Origin: Streptomyces aidingensis
GTDB taxonomy: Bacteria; Actinomycetota; Actinomycetes; Streptomycetales; Streptomycetaceae
Assembly (NCBI RefSeq): GCF_900112355.1
Contig: NZ_FOLM01000001.1
Span: 727,276-791,275 of the forward strand
Direction: 5' to 3'
DNA length: 64,000 nucleotides
The notes below the pieces were generated by a model that searched no databases, was not told the origin of the DNA, and saw only the letters and a program-made list of their open reading frames with translations. Shown in pieces: positions 50,001 to 57,710 of the stretch (within the stretch, counting starts at the first letter, position 1; every line of letters starts with the position of its first letter). A program made the translations under genes and the position numbers.

Positions 50001-50412
50001 GCTTCTTGGCCTCGGCGGTGGTGACGTTGGCCCGCACATAGCCCACCGAGTCCTCGGTGTAGCCGATCGAGGTCCCGGCGACGGCGTCCAGGTCCTTGGC
50101 GACGTCGCCGGTCTCGCCGGGTTCCGCGGCGATGAGCAGGGTGACGTGGGGGTCACCGGCCTCCTCGGCCGCCTTGATCAGGCTGAGGTCGGCGGCGGTG
50201 TACTTCTCCTCCTCCGCGGGCTTGTCCAGCGCCGGCTGAGGGGTCTCCTCGGCGGCGGCGAAGGCCGGGACGGCACCGGTGGCTGCCAGTGCGACGGCGA
50301 CGCCCGCCGCGAACGCGGCGCGGGACAGCCGGCGTCTTGCCCGGGGGAGGCGGGGGTACCTCCCATGCCCGGGGGGCACGGGGGAGGATGCTGACGGCTT
50401 TATCCGTGTCAT
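47041..50412 (-). CDS. Large secreted subtilisin-like protease (S8)
   Basis: The 1123-residue protein starts at ATG 50412 behind aagg. The N-terminal 23 residues are Pro-rich and lie in a repeat element; the signal peptide follows (RARRRLSRAAFAAGVAVALA, ending near residue 53). A prodomain spans to about 165. The catalytic triad is Asp224 (GVIDTGVD), His404 (NYHGTHVAG) and Ser600 (NGTSMSSPQ), with the oxyanion Asn501 (SAGNEG). Between Asp and His lies a long insertion with two calcium-loop-like motifs (MNLDGDTTDF, INNNGDFSDD). The C-terminal half has fibronectin-like and PPC-type beta domains ending DVLITSIAQ. It is a cell-wall or extracellular protease; tatgat (minus strand, 50452-50457) may be its -10 element. 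Confidence 0.95.
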   Translation of the reverse strand: MTRIKPSASSPVPPGHGRYPRLPRARRRLSRAAFAAGVAVALAATGAVPAFAAAEETPQPALDKPAEEEKYTAADLSLIKAAEEAGDPHVTLLIAAEPGETGDVAKDLDAVAGTSIGYTEDSVGYVRANVTTAEAKKLLDKASGNSDVFAIDVSEMIEVPDPIPGLVGTDRHGKKQDGGGDYTGPDADTPADNPYMPTNEIGTVDFIDRHPSADGRGITIGVIDTGVDLFHPALQETTTGERKIVDWVTATDPIFDGDLTWRPMVSEVSGGTVTYAGREYTVPEGDYYLNVFRESATAGGDMNGDMNLDGDTTDFWGLLYDPAAGSVTVDINNNGDFSDDEAMTPYADDYDVATFGEDDPATDIVEEIPFVVEIRKDVPMDPYGGSWVGQKRDFVNIGVIDNYHGTHVAGITAGHSLFGGEMQGAAPGAQIVSSRACIFGSGCSSYALTEGMIDLVVNRGVDVVNMSIGGLPVLNDGNNARARLYTELIDTYGVQLVISAGNEGPGINTIGDPALADKVLAVGAGVSKETWEANYGSVVDVDYALFPFSSRGPRADGDFQPDIVAPGAAISAIPMWQEGSPVPQAGYELPPGYGMANGTSMSSPQAAGAVALLLSAAERYGLDVTPAELRTAIASSAKRIKGEQAYEQGGGLMNTPGAWYRLWISEVLRVTPYEYQVQAPVDHVLSEFLATPHTGTGIYDRETAPGVGESETYEVTFTRTTGPDYPVYHPVSLTNNAGKTFSVAGPKGVWLSKNKPATVKIKARPKSTGVHSALIELRDLRTGGKALQTLATIVVPVDLDSPDFAAQFSDSVKRNNPEPYYVRVPEGAGTLEVAMSGLAEGSQARWLANNPYGYPVDNTQVFSCYNNYEDPRNTCRPDVRSYDNPIPGVWELNVDARRTSPYLDQPYTLDATVYGATFDPAETVVEDAPVGEEIPLSWEIANHFAPVTGTVDGGDLGSVLNARPTVGDNEYVIVDEVVLDDSVSFFEVEITNPADTGADLDLYVYRDGELVDQSTSATSDEYISFTDPEPGTYTVEVHGWSVPEGSTEYDFSDGYYSPVFGSVSAEGSISLGNGESGALSAGLTLAAGTELPEGRDLFASIKLRNERGTAAGSGDVLITSIAQ
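50341..50390 (-). repeat. GC-rich palindromic element inside the protease N-terminus
   Basis: On the minus strand the cccgggcatgggaggtac core followed by cccc-rich arms and its near-inverse form a compact symmetric element, coding SSPVPPGHGRYPRLP. Sequences of this type are familiar to me as short dispersed repeats in streptomycete intergenic DNA; here one lies within codons 8-24, before the signal peptide. Confidence 0.5.
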
Positions 50413-50696
50413 GACCATCCTTGTTCGGTATCCGGGACAGGATGGCCGGTAATCATACGGAACTGCGCTGTAGTTGTGGGGCGTTGGAAGAAAGTTGACG
50501 GATTTCTGCCGAATGTGCGGATGTTCCGTGGCTCCACAACCGGGTGAATCGGTCATTGGGTGCGCCACGATCCTTACCCCGGACCACCGCCCGCCATCAC
50601 CGCAGCCGCCGATTCGTTACCCGCGCCCCCCCGAGTCCCCGAGTCCTCGAATCTCCGAGTACCCGGTGCCGCCGGTCTTGGGGAGGGGCCGCCGGG

Positions 50697-51752
50697 CTAC
50701 CGGGGCAGCACCACCACATGGACGGGCGGTTGCCAGTCCCCGTCCGGCCCGCCGCCCCCGCCGTACCGGCCCAGCAGCGCGGCCCGCACCACCTCGGCCT
50801 GCTGCCCGGCGGCATCGCGCAGCATGCGCGGCGTCAGATGCACCAGGATGATGCCGGCCCGCCCCAGCATCGCCCGCTTGCGGGCGTAGTGGTGCCGGCC
50901 GTCGTCGGGGCCGCCGTCCGGGCCGTGCGCACGGGAATCGATCTCCACGGCGACCGCCTCCTGCGGCCAGTAGGCGTCCACCCCGCCCAGGAACGGGCCC
51001 TCGGGCAGCCGCAGATCGACGTTCCAGAACGGCTCGGGCAGCCCGGCGGCGCGCACCAGCCGGATCAGCCGCTCCTCGGCCGGCGCCCGGCCCTCGGCCA
51101 TCAGCACCTCCACGACCGCGCGCACCGGGCGCCGGGACAGCAGCCGGGCGCGGTCCAGTTCCCGTACCAGGGCGGCGGGTCCGCAGTGGCCCTCCCGCAC
51201 GGCCTCGGTCAGCAGGCTGCGCACCGCGGCGGGATCGGGGGTGCGGCCCACGGCGTCGGCCAGTGCGCGCGCGACGGGGGCGACCGGGAAGCCGTCCCGC
51301 CGCTGGGGCCGGGGAAGGTGGTGCGAACGGACGATGCGGGCGCAGCCGGTGGAGCGCAGCCGCCGGGTGCGCGGCACCAGGATGTCCATCCGGTCCAGGG
51401 CGGCGAGCGGGGGAGCGGTGGTGAAGCCGTGCAGGGCGAGCGCGGCCAGGCCGGTCACCATGGTCTCGCCCTCCCGGCCGCCGGTCCAGCGCAGCGCGGC
51501 CTGGAGCAGTTCCTCGCCGCTGGGGCGGCCGGAGTGCAGCAGGCAGACCCCCGGCATGGGCATCTGCCAGGGGCCGCCGGGGCGGCAGCGGGCGCTGGTC
51601 TCGGCGGGAGCGATGCCGTGCCGGCGCAGTTCGCGGACGGTCAGCACGCGGTGCCGGGCGTTGTCCAGCAGCCGCAGCGGCACGGGGTGCGGGGGGAGAG
51701 GGGAGCCGGGGGTGTGCGGGGTGTGCGGGGTGTGTGGGGTGTTGTTGCTCAT
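50697..51752 (-). CDS. AbiEi-like/DUF559-type protein with a nuclease-like C-terminus
   Basis: The 351-residue protein starts at ATG 51752. N-terminal HTPHTPHTP repeats precede a helix-turn-helix-like region (RHRVLTVRELRRHGIAPAETSARCRPGGPWQ) and a middle domain (LLQAALRWTGGREGETMVTGLAALALHGF), the layout of AbiEi-type antitoxin/transcriptional regulators. The C-terminal part (VDAYWPQEAVAVEIDSRAHG, then YARKRAMLGRAGIILVHLTP) resembles the DUF559/PD-(D/E)XK nuclease core with its V-E-I-D motif. No toxin gene is adjacent, so it may be an orphan of a phage-defence or toxin-antitoxin system. The function is unproven. Confidence 0.75.
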   Translation of the reverse strand: MSNNTPHTPHTPHTPGSPLPPHPVPLRLLDNARHRVLTVRELRRHGIAPAETSARCRPGGPWQMPMPGVCLLHSGRPSGEELLQAALRWTGGREGETMVTGLAALALHGFTTAPPLAALDRMDILVPRTRRLRSTGCARIVRSHHLPRPQRRDGFPVAPVARALADAVGRTPDPAAVRSLLTEAVREGHCGPAALVRELDRARLLSRRPVRAVVEVLMAEGRAPAEERLIRLVRAAGLPEPFWNVDLRLPEGPFLGGVDAYWPQEAVAVEIDSRAHGPDGGPDDGRHHYARKRAMLGRAGIILVHLTPRMLRDAAGQQAEVVRAALLGRYGGGGGPDGDWQPPVHVVVLPR

Positions 51753-51925
51753 GCCGCCCCGATTCCCGTCTCCGCCGCCGCTCCCAACCTTTGTTACGGT
51801 TCCGTCGACAAAGCGGGACAAGACAGCACTAAAGCACACTCGTTCGGATGCCGATAACGGCTGCCGCGTGGCTCCGCCCCCGCCGCGTGGCTCCGCGGCG
51901 GGGGCGCGGTGCGGGGGCCCGTGGT

Positions 51926-54571
51926 TCAGGCGGGGGCGGTGTCGTGGGTCTGGGCGCGCAGGGCGCGGGCCAGGTCGTCGCGGGACTCCAGGACCAGGCG
52001 GCGCAGGGCCGGGGCCGCGCCGGGGTGGCCGGCCAGCCAGCCGTCGGTGGCGGCCAGGGTGGCCGCGTCCGCCCCCGCCATCGGGAACAGCCCCCGCACC
52101 ACGGCCATGCCGATCTCGATCGAGCGCTCCCGCCAGATCCGCTCCAGCGCCTCGAAGTAGCGCGGCGCGTAGGGCGCCAGCAGCCCGGCCTGGCCGGGCC
52201 GGGCGAAGCCGTCGATCGTCGCCTCGGTCAGCGCGTTGGAGAGCTTGTCCGACTCCACCACCTCGGCCCAGGCCCGGGCCTTGACCTCCGCGGAGGGCCG
52301 GGCCGCCAGGCAGCGCACCTGGTGCCGGGTGCCGGAGGCGGTGTCGTCGCGGGCCAGTTCGGCGGCCAGCCGCCGCTCGTCCGCCCGCCCGTGGGCGGCC
52401 AGCGGCAGCAGGAACGTCCAGCGCAGTTCCTGGTCCACCTCCAGGCCGTCGATCCGGGCGCCGCCGTCCAGCAGGTCCTGGAGCAGCCGGAAGTCGGCGT
52501 CGGACACCGCGCAGTCGGCGAAGAACCGCGCCCAGGCGAGCTGGTGGTCACTGCCCGGCACGGCGGCCCGCAGTTCGGTCAGCGCCGCCCCGGCCAGCGC
52601 CACCGCCTCGGCCGGCCGCCGCCCGGGGGCGGCGTAGTGCTCCAGCGCCGAGCGCGCCCAGGCGTGCACCATCTGGAGCACCCCGATCTCGGTCTCCGCG
52701 CCGCCGAAGTCCCGCACCAGGGTGAGGAAGTCGCGGGCCGGCATGATCGCGTCCCGGGTCATGTTCCACAGCGCCGACCAGCACAGCGCGCGGGCCAGCG
52801 GATCGGCGATCTCGCCCAGATGGCCGCGCAGGGTGGCCAGCGAGCGTTCGTCGAACCGGGCCTTGCAGTAGGTCAGATCGTCGTCGTTGACCAGGATCAG
52901 ATCCGGCCGGGGCCGGCCGGCGAGCGCGGGCACCACCGTGCGCTCGCCGGTGACGTCCGCCTCCGCCTGGGCGTACCGCACCAGCGCGCCGCGCTCCGGG
53001 TCGCGCCGGTACAGGCCGATGGCCACCCGGTGCGGGCGCAGCACATCGGTCTCGGCGCGCGGCGGGTTGGGCCCGTCGAAGACCGGGGCCTCCTGGGTGA
53101 CGGCCAGTTCGCTGATCCGGCCGTCCGGGCCGCAGACCGCCTGCGGGGTCAGGGCGTTGACCCCGGCGGTCTGCAGCCAGGCCCGTGCCCAGCCGCTCAT
53201 GTCCCGCCCGGAGGTCTCCTCCAGCACCTGGAGCAGGTCCTTGAGCGTGGTGTTGCCGTAGGCGTGGCGCTGGAAGTAGCGGCGGGCGCCCTCCAGGAAC
53301 GCCTCCTGGCCGGCGTAGGCCACGAGCTGCTTGAGCACCGAGGCGCCCTTTGCGTAGGTGATGCCGTCGAAGTTCAGCTTGGCGTCCTGGAGGTCGCGGA
53401 TGTCCGCGGTCACCGGGTGCGTGGAGGGAAGCTGGTCGGCCCGGTAGGCCCAGGCCTTGCGCCGGTTCGCGAAAGTGATCCAGCCCTCGGTGAAGCGGGT
53501 GGCCCCGACCAGCGAGAAGGCGCCCATGAAGTCCGCGAAGGATTCCTTGAGCCACAGGTCGTCCCACCACTCCATGGTGACCAGGTCGCCGAACCACATG
53601 TGGGCCATCTCGTGCAGCAGGGTGTTGGCCCGGCCCTGGTAGGCGGCCCGGGTGGTGCGGCCCCGGAAGACGTACTCCTCGCGGAAGGTCACGCAGCCCG
53701 GGTTCTCCATCGCGCCGATGTTGTACTCCGGCACGAACGCCTGGTCGTACTTGCCGAAGGGGTAGGGGTAGCCGAAGTGCTCGTGGAAGAAGTCCAGCCC
53801 CTGCTTGGTGACGGTGAAGATCTCGTCCGCGTCGAAGTGCTTGGCCAGGCCGCGGCGGCAGAGCGCGCCCAGCGGGATCTCCAGCGCGGTGCCGTCCGGC
53901 AGCCGGCGGGTGTAGTGGTCGCGCTCGTAGTGGTAGGGGCCGGCCACCACCGCGGTGATGTAGGTGGAGATGGGGCGGGTGGCGGCGAACCGCCAGGTGG
54001 CGTGCGCGCCCACGGTGCCCTCCGGGCCGGGCAGCGGCTCCGGCTCGCCCTCCTGGGCGCCGTTGCTGAGCACCGTCCAGTGGGCCGGCGCGGTGACCCG
54101 GAAGCGGAACGGAGCCTTCAGGTCCGGCTGTTCGAAGTTGGCGAAGACCCGTCGTGCGTCCGCCGGTTCGTACTGGGTGTAGAGGTAGGTCTCGCCGTCC
54201 TCCGGGTCCACGAAGTGGTGCAGGCCCTCGCCCGTGCGGCTGTAGGCGCAGCGCGCGTCCACCACGAGTTCGTTCTCCTCGGCCAGCGCCGGCAGGGCGA
54301 TCCGGGAGCCGTCGAAGACCCGGTCCACGGGGAGCGGGCCGCCGTTGAGCGTGATGGAGTGGACGTGCGGGGCCAGCAGGTCGGCGAAGCTCGACGCGCC
54401 CGGCTCCGCGCAGCCGAACCGGATGGTCGTGGTGGAGCGGAAGGTGCGCGGGCCGGAGGCGGGGGGAGCGTCGGTGGCGGACCGCAGGTCGAGCGCCACC
54501 TCGTACCCGTGCACGGTGAGCAGCCGGGCTCGCTCGCGGGCCTCGTCACGGGTCAGGTTCTCTCCGGGCAC
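51926..54571 (-). CDS. pepN: Aminopeptidase N (M1 family), second copy
   Basis: The 881-residue enzyme starts at GTG 54571 (VPGENLTRDEAR), 7 nt after gagggag. It has GAMEN (286-290), HEMAH (320-324) and Glu343 in WLKESFADF, and the same later TYAKGASVLKQLVAY block as the copy at 29862, but is more divergent in the C-terminal helical domain. Differences near the zinc site (GAMENPGCVTF versus GAMENAGAVTI) could change substrate preference. The gene is divergent from the nitroreductase-like gene. A hypothesis, not evidence, is that one copy acts in vegetative growth and the other in development. Confidence 0.96.
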   Translation of the reverse strand: MPGENLTRDEARERARLLTVHGYEVALDLRSATDAPPASGPRTFRSTTTIRFGCAEPGASSFADLLAPHVHSITLNGGPLPVDRVFDGSRIALPALAEENELVVDARCAYSRTGEGLHHFVDPEDGETYLYTQYEPADARRVFANFEQPDLKAPFRFRVTAPAHWTVLSNGAQEGEPEPLPGPEGTVGAHATWRFAATRPISTYITAVVAGPYHYERDHYTRRLPDGTALEIPLGALCRRGLAKHFDADEIFTVTKQGLDFFHEHFGYPYPFGKYDQAFVPEYNIGAMENPGCVTFREEYVFRGRTTRAAYQGRANTLLHEMAHMWFGDLVTMEWWDDLWLKESFADFMGAFSLVGATRFTEGWITFANRRKAWAYRADQLPSTHPVTADIRDLQDAKLNFDGITYAKGASVLKQLVAYAGQEAFLEGARRYFQRHAYGNTTLKDLLQVLEETSGRDMSGWARAWLQTAGVNALTPQAVCGPDGRISELAVTQEAPVFDGPNPPRAETDVLRPHRVAIGLYRRDPERGALVRYAQAEADVTGERTVVPALAGRPRPDLILVNDDDLTYCKARFDERSLATLRGHLGEIADPLARALCWSALWNMTRDAIMPARDFLTLVRDFGGAETEIGVLQMVHAWARSALEHYAAPGRRPAEAVALAGAALTELRAAVPGSDHQLAWARFFADCAVSDADFRLLQDLLDGGARIDGLEVDQELRWTFLLPLAAHGRADERRLAAELARDDTASGTRHQVRCLAARPSAEVKARAWAEVVESDKLSNALTEATIDGFARPGQAGLLAPYAPRYFEALERIWRERSIEIGMAVVRGLFPMAGADAATLAATDGWLAGHPGAAPALRRLVLESRDDLARALRAQTHDTAPA

Positions 54572-54723
54572 GGACCGACTCCCTCGTCTTTGCAGATCTT
54601 CGTGTGTGCGCGCAAACGTCGGGTCAGCATCGCATGACGCGGTGACACGGTGCACGGGGAATGTGACGGGCTTCGCCATGGTTGGTTTCGGCTGACACGC
54701 ATCGGTGTGCGAAGGAGAGACAC

Positions 54724-55371
54724 ATGACGGAGAGCACCACCGGCCGGGCCGTGACCGAGGCGGACTTCTGGTTCGACCCGCTCTGTCCCTGGGCCTGGAT
54801 CACCTCGCGCTGGATACGGGAGGTGGAGCGGGAACGGCCGGTGCGGGTGCGCTGGCATGTGATGAGCCTGGCGGTGCTCAACGAGTCCCGGCTGGACGAA
54901 CTGCCGCCCTCCTACGCCCGGCTGATGCGCGAGGCCTGGGGGCCGGCGCGGGTCTGCACGGCCGCCGCGCAGCTGCACGGCGAGGAGGTGCTCGGCCCGC
55001 TCTACACCGAACTCGGCACCCGCTTCCACAACGAGAAGGCGGAGCGGACCCCGGAGACCCTGGCGGCGGCGCTGGCCGCGGCCGGGCTGCCGGAGACCCT
55101 GGCGGACGCCGCCGGTTCGCCGGAGTGGGACGAGCCGCTGCGGGCCTCGCACGCCTCCGGCATCGAGCTGGTCGGGCAGGAGGTGGGCACCCCGGTGATC
55201 GCCGTGCCCGGCGCGGACGGCCGGCCCAACGCGTTCTTCGGCCCGGTGGTCACCCCGATTCCGCGCGGCGAGGCCGCCGCCCGGCTCTGGGACGGGGTGC
55301 TGCTGGTGTCCTCCACGCCCGGCTTCTACGAACTCAAGCGCACCCGCGACGCCTCGCCGGTCTTCGACTGA
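54724..55371 (+). CDS. DsbA-family protein, mycothiol-dependent nitroreductase-like
   Basis: The 215-residue protein starts at ATG 54724 behind gaaggaga. It has a thioredoxin-like fold of the DsbA type with the active-site region FWFDPLCPWAWITSRW at about residues 15-30, and a long helical insertion. The family includes mycobacterial Rv2466c, a mycothiol-dependent nitroreductase with a CPWC motif. Here the second Cys is Ala (CPWA), so only one active-site Cys remains, as in several actinobacterial homologues that use mycothiol directly. It is cytoplasmic. Confidence 0.9.
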   Translation: MTESTTGRAVTEADFWFDPLCPWAWITSRWIREVERERPVRVRWHVMSLAVLNESRLDELPPSYARLMREAWGPARVCTAAAQLHGEEVLGPLYTELGTRFHNEKAERTPETLAAALAAAGLPETLADAAGSPEWDEPLRASHASGIELVGQEVGTPVIAVPGADGRPNAFFGPVVTPIPRGEAAARLWDGVLLVSSTPGFYELKRTRDASPVFD

Positions 55372-55404
55372 CGCGTCTTCGGCCCGCCACGCGGTGGGGG
55401 GAGT

Positions 55405-55485
55405 CCACAACGCCGGGCCCGCCCGCGTTGTGGCGGGCCGACGGCGACCGTGGCACCCCCACAACGGCGCCGCGGGCAGCGTTGT
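55405..55485 (+). promoter_or_regulatory. Two identical-geometry dyads upstream of bioY
   Basis: acaacg-N13-cgttgt occurs at 55407-55431 and again at 55461-55485, 54 bp apart, each 25 bp long with the same spacing. The first is extended to nine base pairs (ccacaacgc / gcgttgtgg). They lie 120 to 200 bp upstream of the bioY start. Repeated dyads of constant spacing are typical of operators for a dimeric repressor; they may instead be a terminator for the preceding gene (first copy). Confidence 0.55.
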
Positions 55486-55606
55486 CACCAAGCTCACGCC
55501 CCGCCCGGGCGCCCGCTCGGCTAGCGTCGGATGGTCCTTTCCGGATACATGTACGCACGTTTGCGGACGCCGCCCGCGCGGTGCCCGCGGAAGGGGAGCT
55601 CCCCGC

Positions 55607-56239
55607 ATGAGCACAGCAGTCGTCACCTCCGCCCGGCCCGGAGCGGTCCTCGCGGACCTGCTGCCCGCCGCCACCGCCGCCCGCGCCCGGGTCCGGGACG
55701 CCGCTCTGGTGCTGGGCGGGGCCGCGCTCACCGGCGTGGCCGCCCAGTTCTCCGTGCCGGTGCCCGGCTCCCCGGTGCCGGTCAGCGGCCAGACCTTCGC
55801 GGTGCTGCTGGTGGGCGCCGCGTACGGGCCGGTGCGCGCCGCGCTGTCGCTGCTGCTCTACGCCGCGGCCGGGATGGCCGGAATGCCGTGGTTCGCCGAG
55901 GGCGCCTCCGGCTGGTCCATGCCGACGCTCGGCTACATCATCGGCTTTGTGGTGGCGGCGGCGGTGACGGGCGGCCTGGCGCGGCGCGGCGGCGACCGCA
56001 CGGTGCTGCGCACGGCCGGCACCATGGCCGTCGGCAGCCTGATCATCTACGCCTTCGGGGTGCCCTACCTGGCCCTGGACACCGGCATGTCGCTGACCGC
56101 GGCGGCCGATGCGGGCATGGTGCCGTTCCTGTTCGGCGACGCCCTCAAGGCCGCGCTGGCCATGGGCCTGCTGCCGGTCGCCTGGCGGCTGGCCGGCCGC
56201 GGCGGCCCCGGGGGCGCCGGCCGCCCGGGCAAGGACTGA
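55607..56239 (+). CDS. bioY: Biotin transporter BioY
   Basis: The 210-residue protein starts at ATG 55607, 8 nt after aaggggag. Six membrane segments follow a 30-residue cytoplasmic N-terminus; the motifs VPGSPVPVSGQTFAVLLVGAAYG, AAAGMAGMPWFAEGASGW and the first-loop PTLGYIIGF are BioY signatures. BioY is the S-component for biotin uptake and can work alone or with ECF ATPases and EcfT, which are not encoded here. Biotin matters in streptomycetes for acyl-CoA carboxylases. The dyads upstream suggest biotin-responsive repression. Confidence 0.95.
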   Translation: MSTAVVTSARPGAVLADLLPAATAARARVRDAALVLGGAALTGVAAQFSVPVPGSPVPVSGQTFAVLLVGAAYGPVRAALSLLLYAAAGMAGMPWFAEGASGWSMPTLGYIIGFVVAAAVTGGLARRGGDRTVLRTAGTMAVGSLIIYAFGVPYLALDTGMSLTAAADAGMVPFLFGDALKAALAMGLLPVAWRLAGRGGPGGAGRPGKD

Positions 56240-56302
56240 GCTCGCGTCCGCGCGGCGGCCCCGGCCGCCGGGACCGCCGCGCGCGCATGCCAGACTGACG
56301 CC

Positions 56303-56791
56303 ATGCGTGTCTACCTCGGCTCCGACCACGCCGGATACGAACTCAAGAACCACCTCGTCGACTGGCTGAAGCAGCACGGGCACGAGCCCGTGGACTGCGG
56401 CCCGCACCTCTACGACGCCCAGGACGACTACCCGCCGTTCTGCCTGCGCGCCGCCGAGCGCACCGCCACCGACCCCGGGGCGCTGGGCATCGTGATCGGC
56501 GGCTCCGGCAACGGCGAGGCCATCGCCGCCAACAAGGTGGAGGGCGTGCGCTGCGCCCTGGCCTGGAGCGAGGAGACCGCCCGGCTGGGCCGCGAGCACA
56601 ACGACGCCAATGTGGTCGCCATCGGCGCCCGGATGCACAGCGCCGACGAGGCCACCTCCTTCGTGGCCGTCTTCCTGGCCACCCCCTACAGCGGGCAGGA
56701 ACGCCACACCCGGCGGATCGAGATGCTCACCGCCTACGAGACCGACGGCACCATGCCGCCCGTCCCCGCCCACCACCCCCGGCAGGACTGA
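56303..56791 (+). CDS. rpiB: Ribose-5-phosphate isomerase B
   Basis: The 162-residue protein starts at ATG 56303. GSDHAGYELK at the N-terminus, IGGSGNGEAIAANK (with the Ser typical of actinobacterial RpiB in place of the Cys of E. coli RpiB) and HNDANVVAIGARM are the RpiB/LacAB family motifs. It interconverts ribose-5-phosphate and ribulose-5-phosphate in the pentose phosphate pathway. cagact (56291-56296) lies 6 bp upstream, so the transcript may be leaderless. The Fpg/Nei gene follows after 31 bp, in the same order as I recall from other streptomycetes. Confidence 0.96.
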   Translation: MRVYLGSDHAGYELKNHLVDWLKQHGHEPVDCGPHLYDAQDDYPPFCLRAAERTATDPGALGIVIGGSGNGEAIAANKVEGVRCALAWSEETARLGREHNDANVVAIGARMHSADEATSFVAVFLATPYSGQERHTRRIEMLTAYETDGTMPPVPAHHPRQD

Positions 56792-56822
56792 GCGGCCCCC
56801 ACCACACGGGAACGGCCGGAAG

Positions 56823-57647
56823 ATGCCAGAAGGACACACCCTCCACCGGCTGGCCGCCGCCTTCCGCGAACGGTTCGGCGACGGCCGGCCGCTGCGCGCG
56901 GCCAGCCCGCAGGGCCGCTTCGCCGGCTCCGCCGCACTGCTCGACGGCCGGCCGCTGACCGGCGCCGAGGCGCACGGCAAGCATCTGTTCCTCGGCTTCG
57001 GGCCGGCCGGCTGGGTGCACATCCACCTCGGGCTGTACGGCAAGGTCTCCTTCGGCACCGGCCGGGCCCCGGAGCCGGCCGGCCAGATCCGGCTGCGGCT
57101 CACCGGCCCGGACGGCTGGGCGGATCTGCGCGGCCCCAACACCTGCGCCCTGCTCACCGGCGCCGGGAAGGACGCCGTCCACGCCCGGCTCGGCCCGGAC
57201 CCGCTGCGCCCGGCGGACGACCCGGACCGCGCCTGGCGGCGCATCTCCCGCAGCCGCACGCCCATCGCGGTGCTGCTGATGGACCAGTCCGTGGTCGCCG
57301 GGGTCGGCAACATCTACCGGGCCGAGGTGCTGTTCCGGCACGGCATCGACCCGCGCCGCCCGGGGCGGGCGGTCGGCCGGGCCGAGTGGGAGGCGCTGTG
57401 GGCCGATCTGCGCCTGCTGATGCGGGAGGGCGTGCGCACCGGACGCATCGACACGGTCCGCGCCGAGCATCTGCCGGAGGCCATGGGCCGGGCGCCGCGG
57501 GTGGACGCGCACGGCGGCGAGGTCTATGTCTACCGGCGGGCGGAACAGCGCTGCCACATCTGCGCGCAGCGCGTCCGCGCCACCGAGCTGATGGGCCGCA
57601 ACCTCTTCTGGTGCCCCGGCTGCCAGCCCGAACGCATGGTCGTCTGA
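56823..57647 (+). CDS. Fpg/Nei family DNA glycosylase (endonuclease VIII-like)
   Basis: The 274-residue protein starts at ATG 56823 (MPEGHTLHRL): Pro2 and Glu3 after Met removal are the catalytic residues, and the His5 form marks the Nei rather than the MutM (MPELP) group. LGLYGKVSF, PIAVLLMDQSVVAGVGNIYRAEVLF (H2TH motif) and the C-terminal zinc finger CHIC-x16-CPGC, which ends FWCPGCQPERMVV, are complete. It removes oxidised bases. Downstream is a GC-rich spacer and the convergent Eis-like gene. Confidence 0.95.
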   Translation: MPEGHTLHRLAAAFRERFGDGRPLRAASPQGRFAGSAALLDGRPLTGAEAHGKHLFLGFGPAGWVHIHLGLYGKVSFGTGRAPEPAGQIRLRLTGPDGWADLRGPNTCALLTGAGKDAVHARLGPDPLRPADDPDRAWRRISRSRTPIAVLLMDQSVVAGVGNIYRAEVLFRHGIDPRRPGRAVGRAEWEALWADLRLLMREGVRTGRIDTVRAEHLPEAMGRAPRVDAHGGEVYVYRRAEQRCHICAQRVRATELMGRNLFWCPGCQPERMVV

Positions 57648-57710
57648 CCGGCCGCCGGCCGCCGGCCGCCCGCCGTCGGCCGTCGGCCGGAAGCGGCGCG
57701 GGCCGGGGGC

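Noticed and set aside
46840..50394. A 1184-codon open frame on the plus strand opposite the subtilase
   Set aside because: It is an antisense shadow of the high-GC subtilase gene: the translation is rich in Arg, Gly, Val and Asp without domains, signal peptide or SD, while the minus-strand frame has a full catalytic triad.
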